64,000 nucleotides of DNA, taken from JBBQZO01 sp038207625. GTDB lineage: Bacteria; Pseudomonadota; Gammaproteobacteria; Burkholderiales; Burkholderiaceae_D. The stretch covers positions 1 to 64,000 of the forward strand of contig JBBQZO010000002.1 in NCBI GenBank assembly GCA_038207625.1, written 5' to 3'. Below, piece after piece: positions 54,892 to 61,003 of this stretch. A program made the position numbers and the translations under genes. Position 1 is the stretch's first letter. Each line of letters begins with the position of its first letter. A model generated the notes under the pieces. It was not told the origin of the DNA. It searched no databases and was given only the letters and a program-made list of their open reading frames with translations.

Positions 54892-55661
54892 TCCTCTAAC
54901 TCTTCCTTGGCCGCTTCCACGTCGAGCCGTTCCATCGCGTCGACCGGCGTGCAGGCGGCGGCCGCTTCGTACAGCGCGACGGCCTCGTCCATTTTCTTTT
55001 TCCCGTCGAGCATCACCAACGCATTGGCGTACTCGATGCGCGCGATGGCCGACTCCGGGTTCAGCTCGAGCGCCTTCTTGAAGTGCTTGTAGCCCTCATC
55101 CTTCTTGGCGCCGTAAGTCAGGCCGCCGATCATCGAGCCGACCTTGTCGATGATCTCGGCGTGATACGCGCCCAGCGCGATGTGCGCGTCGGCATGCTTG
55201 GGCGCCAGCGCCAGCGTCTTGTCGAGGCTGTTGCGCACCTTGGCGCCCACGCCCTGGGACAGCGCCTTGACCACCGAAATGCCCTGCGCATAACGGCCCA
55301 GGCTGTACGCGTGCCAGTAGTAGCCGGCCGGATTGTCCGGCTGCTCGGCCTGCTGGCGTTCGCAGCGCTCGGCCACTTCCTCAAACGTGGCGATCTTCTT
55401 TTTCTCGTTCGATTCCAGGTAGGTCGCGTAGATGCAGGTGGCCTTGTGCGCCACCGAGTAACCTTCCACGCCGATGTCCAGGCCCAGTTTGGCGGCCTGC
55501 TCGAAATGACCGGCATGGAAGGCGATCCATGCCTCAAGCAACGCCGCGCTTTTTGGCAGCGGCTCGGCGTCGCCCACGTGCAGGCGCGCCCAGGCTTTTT
55601 TCAGGCTGGCCGGCGTGTACACATAGGCGTCGTCGGGATGCGGGAATTTGGTCCATGCCAT
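54888..55661 (-). CDS. TPR-repeat protein
   Basis: A 257-residue cytoplasmic protein of tetratricopeptide type. Helical pairs are visible through the length: LLEAWIAFHAGHFEQAAKLG, PAGYYWHAYSLGRYAQGISV, DKTLALAPKHADAHIALGAY, YKHFKKALELNPESAIARIE and KMDEAVALYEAAAACTPVDA. No enzymatic motif is present; TPR proteins mediate protein-protein contacts. It sits 10 bp after the TetR stop and overlaps the LOG start, so the three are one operon. Confidence 0.8.
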   Translation of the reverse strand: MAWTKFPHPDDAYVYTPASLKKAWARLHVGDAEPLPKSAALLEAWIAFHAGHFEQAAKLGLDIGVEGYSVAHKATCIYATYLESNEKKKIATFEEVAERCERQQAEQPDNPAGYYWHAYSLGRYAQGISVVKALSQGVGAKVRNSLDKTLALAPKHADAHIALGAYHAEIIDKVGSMIGGLTYGAKKDEGYKHFKKALELNPESAIARIEYANALVMLDGKKKMDEAVALYEAAAACTPVDAMERLDVEAAKEELED

Positions 55662-55671
55662 TGCGTTTCTC

Positions 55672-56337
55672 CTAGTTCAGTTGTTTGAGATATTCTTCCG
55701 ACAGTTTCTGGAACAGCAGTTTGGTGTCGCCGCGCAGATACGGGCCGATCAGCGAAAGCACCTGATAACAACCGCGCGCCAGCGCATCGGCCATGGCCTG
55801 CTGCTCGGTGTATTTGCGCGGGTTGCGCACATATTCGTAAGACAGCCAGTAGGTGGCCACCACCACCATATTCGTGGCCATCGCGCTAATTTCCGCGTCA
55901 TTCGCCTCGAGCGACTTCTCGCTGCGCAAATCCTCGCACAACTGGCGCGCCACCTTGATCTTGTGCGCCAGGATCAGCTTGAAATGCAGCTCGAGCTTGC
56001 GGTTGCGCGACAGCAGATCGTTCAGGTCGCGATAAAAGAAGCGATAGCGCCAGATCAGCTCAAACATCAGGTGCAGATATAACCACACGTCCTCGATATT
56101 CGAGCGGCGCCCGTCCGGCACCGTCAGGATGCGTTCGATCTCGGCCTCAAATTGCACGAAAATTGAATTGACGATATCGTCTTTATTGCGGAAGTGGTAG
56201 TACAGATTACCCGGCGAGATATTCATCTCTTCGGCGATCACGGTGGTCGTGATATTGGGCTCGCCAAATTCATTAAACAGGCGCAGGGACAATTCCAGTA
56301 TGCGTTCGCGGGTACGACGTGGAGCTTTTTGTAGCAT
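55672..56337 (-). CDS. TetR family transcriptional regulator
   Basis: A 221-residue repressor. The helix-turn-helix lies in the first 60 residues: RRTRERILELSLRLFNEFGE, PNITTTVIAEEMNISPGNLY and YHFRNKDDIVNSIFVQFEAE. The C-terminal ligand domain is helical (WLYLHLMFELIWRYRFFYRD). It heads the TetR-TPR-LOG operon and is upstream of the patatin gene on the same strand. Fatty-acid or lipid ligands would fit the neighbourhood of patatin, phasin and acyl-CoA reductase, but this is inference. Confidence 0.9.
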   Translation of the reverse strand: MLQKAPRRTRERILELSLRLFNEFGEPNITTTVIAEEMNISPGNLYYHFRNKDDIVNSIFVQFEAEIERILTVPDGRRSNIEDVWLYLHLMFELIWRYRFFYRDLNDLLSRNRKLELHFKLILAHKIKVARQLCEDLRSEKSLEANDAEISAMATNMVVVATYWLSYEYVRNPRKYTEQQAMADALARGCYQVLSLIGPYLRGDTKLLFQKLSEEYLKQLN

Positions 56338-56428
56338 AGGAGCGGTCTCTGTTTTTGTGCTTTCCTAGCATAACACTGATTGCAGTACGGGCAACAGGGG
56401 CAAACGGCGCCGCGGCCGGCGCCGCGCG

Positions 56429-57652
56429 CTAGTTGTCGGCCACTTTCAGGTAGTGTTCGAGGTCGTCGAGCGTACGTCCCAGCCGCGCCAGCGCCTTGCC
56501 CGACGGTGCCTCGTGCACCAGGCTCAGGCTGGTGTCGCGCAGCACCGACAGCTTCAATCTCAGGCCATGGCGCGCCAGCTTGGGCGCGATCTCGGCGCGC
56601 CGCTCAAGCAGCATCAGTCGGGTGTTTTGATACGCCTGCTCGCACATGCGGCGCCGGTTGGTATAGCTGAAGATGTTGGTAAAGAACAACTCAGCGTCGT
56701 CGGCATTCGGCTGAAACAGGAAGATATCGACCTTTGGATGGCTGAGCGCGTAGCTGGCCATGCCGGTGGCCACGCGCGAATGCAGGATCGCACGCAACGT
56801 TTGCGAGAGCACGTCGAGCAAGCCGCCGCTGGCGAGCTTGCCGGCGCCGTGGCGCTTCATCGCATCGAAGGGCACGATCGGGTTGATGCAAAACAGCACG
56901 TCGACGCCGGCGTCGAGCGCGATCGAGGCGTGCATTGACTTGCGCAGCGCGCCATCGACAAAATGGCGGCCCTTGATCTCGACCGGCGGGAACAAGCCCG
57001 GCACGGCGGCGCTGGCCTGGACCGCCACCGAAATGGGCGTGTCGTCCCAGCCCCGCTCGCCAAAGCGCACCGCCTCGCCCGTGTCGAGGTCGGTGGCGAC
57101 GATGACCAATTTGCGTTTGAGCTTGCGAAAGTCGTTCGTGCGCCCGGGACGCGCAAACGTCGCCTTGAGAAATCGGTGGATGCCTTCGCCGGAGAACAAA
57201 CCGGCCGGCAGTGCTTCCTTGAGCCGCTCGAACGAGGCCATCAGGCTGCGCCGCGAGCTGGCGTAGTGGAACATGGCGCCCATCAGCAAGCCTGGCAGGC
57301 TGGCCAGGCGTTTGCGAAATTCCTTGCTGGCCGGCCGCAGCAGCATCTCCGGCTTGAACAATAGCGGGCCGTCGACGACGTCGACGTCGCTTTCGATAAA
57401 CAGCCGACACATTTGCAGCGGCGTGATGCCGTTGGCCAGCCCGGCGGCGACAATGCCGCCGGCGCTGATGCCGACATAGATATCGGCCTCATTGACATCG
57501 AGCCCGGCGATCGATTCTTGCAGCGCGGCCAGCGCGCCGATCTCGTACACGGCGGCCAGCGGCCCGCCGCCTGCCAGCGCGACGCCGATGCTGGGCCGAG
57601 CGCCTTGTTTGATACTGGTGTTACCTGGTCGTACTGGGGACTGCGTGTTCAT
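56429..57652 (-). CDS. Patatin-like phospholipase
   Basis: A 407-residue serine acyl hydrolase with the catalytic dyad: oxyanion hole GVALAGGGPLAAVYEIGALA, nucleophile IYVGISAGGIVAAG (G-x-S-x-G), and catalytic Asp in FVDGALRKSMHASI (D-G-A). Patatins release fatty acids from lipids, and PHA- or lipid-droplet-associated members act in storage-lipid turnover. ATG 57652 (MNTQSPV) is preferred; ATG 57667 is possible. It lies beyond the phasin terminator on the same strand. Confidence 0.92.
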   Translation of the reverse strand: MNTQSPVRPGNTSIKQGARPSIGVALAGGGPLAAVYEIGALAALQESIAGLDVNEADIYVGISAGGIVAAGLANGITPLQMCRLFIESDVDVVDGPLLFKPEMLLRPASKEFRKRLASLPGLLMGAMFHYASSRRSLMASFERLKEALPAGLFSGEGIHRFLKATFARPGRTNDFRKLKRKLVIVATDLDTGEAVRFGERGWDDTPISVAVQASAAVPGLFPPVEIKGRHFVDGALRKSMHASIALDAGVDVLFCINPIVPFDAMKRHGAGKLASGGLLDVLSQTLRAILHSRVATGMASYALSHPKVDIFLFQPNADDAELFFTNIFSYTNRRRMCEQAYQNTRLMLLERRAEIAPKLARHGLRLKLSVLRDTSLSLVHEAPSGKALARLGRTLDDLEHYLKVADN

Positions 57653-57689
57653 AGTCATCGCATGCAATTGCTAAACAAAAACCAAAACA

Positions 57690-57714
57690 AAAAGGCCTGT
57701 GCAACGCACAAGCC
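57690..57714 (-). terminator. Rho-independent terminator downstream of phasin
   Basis: The stem GGCCTGTGC (57694-57702) / GCACAAGCC (57706-57714) has one G-U pair and is followed on the minus strand by a run of U. It ends the phasin transcript before the patatin start at 57652. Confidence 0.75.
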
Positions 57715-57739
57715 CGGGGTACTACGCTAGCGGCGACTT

Positions 57740-57784
57740 CCCTCAGACCTGGCCCGCGAACGGGCCAGGGGTGAAGACTGAGGG
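57740..57784 (-). other. Two-tier hairpin in the phasin 3'-UTR
   Basis: Outer arms CCCTCAG (57740-57746) / CTGAGGG (57778-57784) enclose a 9-bp hairpin CCTGGCCCG (57748-57756) / CGGGCCAGG (57761-57769) closed by a CGAA loop. It lies between the phasin stop and its terminator. It may be an RNA stability element, a 3'-UTR-derived sRNA scaffold or a REP-like repeat. Confidence 0.6.
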
Positions 57785-57812
57785 AAACTGGTCAATCTAG
57801 CCGGGGCGACAA

Positions 57813-58502
57813 TTACGCCGCTGGCGTTGCTGCAGCGTCAATCGCGACGGCGACTGGCTTCTTCGCTGCCGGCTTCTTGGCGGCGACCGCTTTGGCCTTG
57901 CTGACCGAGGCGGCGGTCGGGAAAGCGACCTTGGCTGCCGGAGCGGCTTTCACGACTGGCTTGGCGGCGACTTTTTTCGCTGCTGGCTTGGCGGCCACTT
58001 TCGCTACTGGCTTGGCGGCAACTTTCGCAGCTGGCTTGGCGGCGGCTTTGGCAGCTGGCTTGGCGGCCGGAGCCGCTTTGACTGCTGGCAGCTTCTTGCC
58101 CGACAGGTCGGCCACAGCCTTGCTCAGTTGCTCAACGCGTTTGGTCAACGCCTGGATATCTTTTTGCGTCGGCACGCCGATCTTGCCCAGTGCGCGCGCA
58201 ACGCGCTCTTCGAACACCTGCTCGAGCTTGTCCCACGAACCGGAAGCTTGCTTGCTGACGCCGTCGGCGACGCGCGTCACGGTGCCGGTGACATCGGAGA
58301 CTTTATCTTCGGCCAGTTTCTGTGTACGCTTCTGCAGGTCGGTGCCTTCTTTGACGAGCTTGGAAAATACCCGGCCGCCTTCTTCCTGGGCCTTGGCGAA
58401 TGCGCCCAGGCCGGCTTGCCAGATTTGCTGTGCAGAAGTGCGCACTGCGCTTGCGAGTTGCTTTTCTTCTGCTTTTGCCAGTGTCTTGAGTTTCTTAACC
58501 AT
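57813..58502 (-). CDS. Phasin-family PHA granule-associated protein with Lys/Ala-rich tail
   Basis: A 229-residue protein. Residues 1-130 are a phasin-type helical domain (AVRTSAQQIWQAGLGAFAKA, VFSKLVKEGTDLQKRTQKLA, ASGSWDKLEQVFEERVARAL). The remainder is a histone-like Lys/Ala/Pro tail of K-P-A-A-K repeats (AAPAAKPAAKAAAKPAAKVA onward), which may bind DNA and link granules to the nucleoid as PhaM-type proteins do. It is divergent from the acyl-CoA reductase gene with 214 bp between them. Confidence 0.9.
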   Translation of the reverse strand: MVKKLKTLAKAEEKQLASAVRTSAQQIWQAGLGAFAKAQEEGGRVFSKLVKEGTDLQKRTQKLAEDKVSDVTGTVTRVADGVSKQASGSWDKLEQVFEERVARALGKIGVPTQKDIQALTKRVEQLSKAVADLSGKKLPAVKAAPAAKPAAKAAAKPAAKVAAKPVAKVAAKPAAKKVAAKPVVKAAPAAKVAFPTAASVSKAKAVAAKKPAAKKPVAVAIDAAATPAA

Positions 58503-58716
58503 AATTAGCTCCGAGTTGTTTGAATCATAGGATCAATATACTTCTTTGATTGGACCATTTTAGTGAGCAAAAATAGACGCGGGGTTCTAAAGCCCTAGAG
58601 AACGCCTTCTAAACGCGCGCCCGGCACAACAGGCGCGGTCAAGATATCTTGCCATTCCTAGCGTGGCCTGCAATGATTGAGTTGTCTTTATCAAAAACCA
58701 ATACAGGAGAACACAG

Positions 58717-60705
58717 ATGCAGTATTTCGTCACGGGAGCGACCGGATTCATCGGCAAGCGGCTGGTCAAGAAATTACTCAGCCGCAAGGGTAGCGTGGTC
58801 TACTTCCTGATGCGTGAAAGCAGCCGCGACAAACTACCGGCGCTGCTGGAATACTGGGGCACCACCAAGGCGCGCGCCATTCCCGTATTTGGCGACCTGC
58901 GCTCTGCCAAGCTGGGCGTATCCAAAGACGACAGCAAGAAGCTCACCAAGACGATCGACCATTTCTTCCACCTGGCAGCGATCTACGACATGATGGCCGG
59001 CGCCGACGACCAGATCGCCGTCAACGTCGAAGGCACCCGCAACACGGTCGAGTTCGCCAACGCGATTCAAGCGGGCTGCCTGCACCACGTCAGCTCGATC
59101 GCCGCCGCCGGCATGTACGAAGGCATCTTCCGCGAAGACATGTTCGACGAGGCCGAAGGCTTGCAACATCCCTATTTCGCCACCAAGCACGACTCCGAGA
59201 AGATCGTGCGCAAGGAAACCAAGGGCGCGTGGCGGGTGTATCGCCCCGGCCTGGTGGTGGGCGATTCGAAGACGGGCGAGATGGACAAGATCGACGGCCC
59301 CTACTATTTCTTCAAGCTGATCCAGCGCATCCGCCAGTTGCTGCCGCCCTGGATGCCGACCATCGGCCTTGAAGGGGGACGCATCAACATTGTGCCGGTC
59401 GACTATGTCGTCAACGCGATGGACCATATCGCGCACCAGCCAAAACTCGATGGCGGCTGCTTCCACCTGACCGACTCGGACCCGCTGCGCGTGGGCGAAG
59501 TGCTCAATGTGTTCTGCCGCGCCGCGCACGCGCCCACGATGAGCATCCGCATCAACGCCGCTCTGCTCGGCTTCATTCCGAAGTCGGTCAAAAAAGGCAT
59601 CATGTCGCTGACCCCGGTACGGCGCGTGCGCGACGCGCTGATGAAGGATCTGGGCTTGCCATCGGACCTGATGAACTTCATCAACTACCCGACCCGCTTC
59701 GACAGCCGTGAAGCGACTGCCGCGCTCAAGGGCAGCGGCATCAGCTGCCCGCGCCTGCAGGACTACGCCGCGCCCGTGTGGGATTACTGGGAACGCCATC
59801 TCGACCCGGCCCTGTTCATCGATAACACGCTGCGTGGCCAGGTGGCCGGCAAGGTCGTCTTGATCACCGGCGGTTCGTCCGGCATTGGTCTGGCGGCGGC
59901 GCACAAGATCGCCGAGGCCGGCGCGGTCACCTTGATCTGCGGGCGCGACGAAGACAAGCTGGCCCAGGCCAAGCAGGAAATCAAGGAACGCGGTTTCGAC
60001 GTCATCACCTATCAGGCCGACGTGGCCGACATGGCCGATTGCGACCGTCTGGTGGCGCTGCTGATCGCCGAGCATGGCCAGGTCGATGTGCTGGTCAATA
60101 ACGCCGGCCGCTCGATCCGGCGCGCCATCGAAGCGTCCTACGACCGTTTCCACGATTTCGAGCGCACCATGCAGCTCAATTATTTTGGCTGCCTGCGTCT
60201 GACGATGGGTTTGCTGCCGACCATGATCGCGCAAAAACGCGGCCATATCATCAACATCTCGTCGATCGGCGTGCTGACCAATGCACCGCGCTTCTCGGCC
60301 TACGTGGCCTCGAAGGCGGCGCTGGAAGCGTGGACGCGCTGCGCCTCGTCCGAGCTGTCCGACGTCGGCATCAAGTTCACCACCATCAACATGCCGTTGG
60401 TGCGCACGCCGATGATCGCGCCCACCAAGATCTACCAGAACGTGCCGACGCTGGCGCCGGAAGAAGCGGCCGACATGATCGCCGAGGCGATCGTGTTCAA
60501 GCCGGTGCGCATTGCGACACGGGTTGGCGTGTTCGGCCAGGTGTTGCATGCGCTGATGCCGCGCGTGGCGCAGATCGTGCTCAACACGACGTTCCGCATG
60601 TTCCCTGATTCGGATGCGGCCAAGGGTGGCGACGGCAAGAAAGCACCGCAGATGAGCTCGGAGCAGATCGCGATGCAGCAGTTGCTGCGCGGCGTGCATT
60701 TCTAA
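58717..60705 (+). CDS. Two-domain fatty acyl-CoA/aldehyde reductase-like SDR protein
   Basis: A 662-residue tandem SDR protein. Domain 1 (about 1-370) is an extended SDR: QYFVTGATGFIGKRLVKKLL (GxxGxxG), HHVSSIAAAGMYEGIFREDM, PYFATKHDSEKIV with the Y-x3-K pair. Domain 2 (about 380-650) is a classical SDR: KVVLITGGSSGIGLAAAHKI, VLVNNAGRSIRRAI and SAYVASKAALEAW with Y-x3-K. This size and order match alcohol-forming acyl-CoA reductases of the Marinobacter type (about 661 residues), which make fatty alcohols for wax esters. CAGGAGA precedes ATG 58717. Confidence 0.85.
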   Translation: MQYFVTGATGFIGKRLVKKLLSRKGSVVYFLMRESSRDKLPALLEYWGTTKARAIPVFGDLRSAKLGVSKDDSKKLTKTIDHFFHLAAIYDMMAGADDQIAVNVEGTRNTVEFANAIQAGCLHHVSSIAAAGMYEGIFREDMFDEAEGLQHPYFATKHDSEKIVRKETKGAWRVYRPGLVVGDSKTGEMDKIDGPYYFFKLIQRIRQLLPPWMPTIGLEGGRINIVPVDYVVNAMDHIAHQPKLDGGCFHLTDSDPLRVGEVLNVFCRAAHAPTMSIRINAALLGFIPKSVKKGIMSLTPVRRVRDALMKDLGLPSDLMNFINYPTRFDSREATAALKGSGISCPRLQDYAAPVWDYWERHLDPALFIDNTLRGQVAGKVVLITGGSSGIGLAAAHKIAEAGAVTLICGRDEDKLAQAKQEIKERGFDVITYQADVADMADCDRLVALLIAEHGQVDVLVNNAGRSIRRAIEASYDRFHDFERTMQLNYFGCLRLTMGLLPTMIAQKRGHIINISSIGVLTNAPRFSAYVASKAALEAWTRCASSELSDVGIKFTTINMPLVRTPMIAPTKIYQNVPTLAPEEAADMIAEAIVFKPVRIATRVGVFGQVLHALMPRVAQIVLNTTFRMFPDSDAAKGGDGKKAPQMSSEQIAMQQLLRGVHF

Positions 60706-61003
60706 GCGACGGCGTTCTTGGAGGCGGACGTCGGTCCGCGCCAAACACCGGCAGGCGGCACGGGCGTCGGTCCGCGTGGAGGGTCAGAGTAATTTTCGCG
60801 GTGAAGCGTCGCGAAAAAAACGCTGACCCTATTTTGCTGCGGCGCAGGCTTTTCGCGCACCTGTGGTGCTGGCGCTCGGGCAACTGCGGCGCTCGCGTGC
60901 GATAGACCCGCAGCTTGGATTGTCGCACCGGTGCTTGAAGCGCCGGCAGCGCACATCTCATGCGCCGGCGGTGCGGGCGCGCCATCCATCCCACGGCGCC
61001 GCG
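60706..61003. other. 298-bp intergenic region with repeat-like hairpins
   Basis: Between two convergent genes. It contains a short palindrome GCGGAC-GTCG-GTCCGC (60724-60739), a second GTCGGTCCGCG copy near 60766-60776, and a large nested hairpin at 60780-60830. No gene is seen. Confidence 0.55.
60780..60830. repeat. REP-like nested hairpin (GGGTCAG ... CTGACCC)
   Basis: Outer arms AGGGTCAG (60780-60787) and CTGACCCT (60823-60830) enclose an inner hairpin TTTTCGCG (60793-60800) / CGCGAAAA (60810-60817). GGGTCAGAGT-type arms are typical of dispersed REP/BIME elements mobilised by RAYT transposases. The element also lies at the junction of two convergent transcripts and could help terminate them. 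Confidence 0.6.

Noticed and set aside
58834..60744. 636-codon minus-strand frame opposite the acyl-CoA reductase
   Set aside because: The plus-strand protein has two clear SDR domains; the antisense frame has none.
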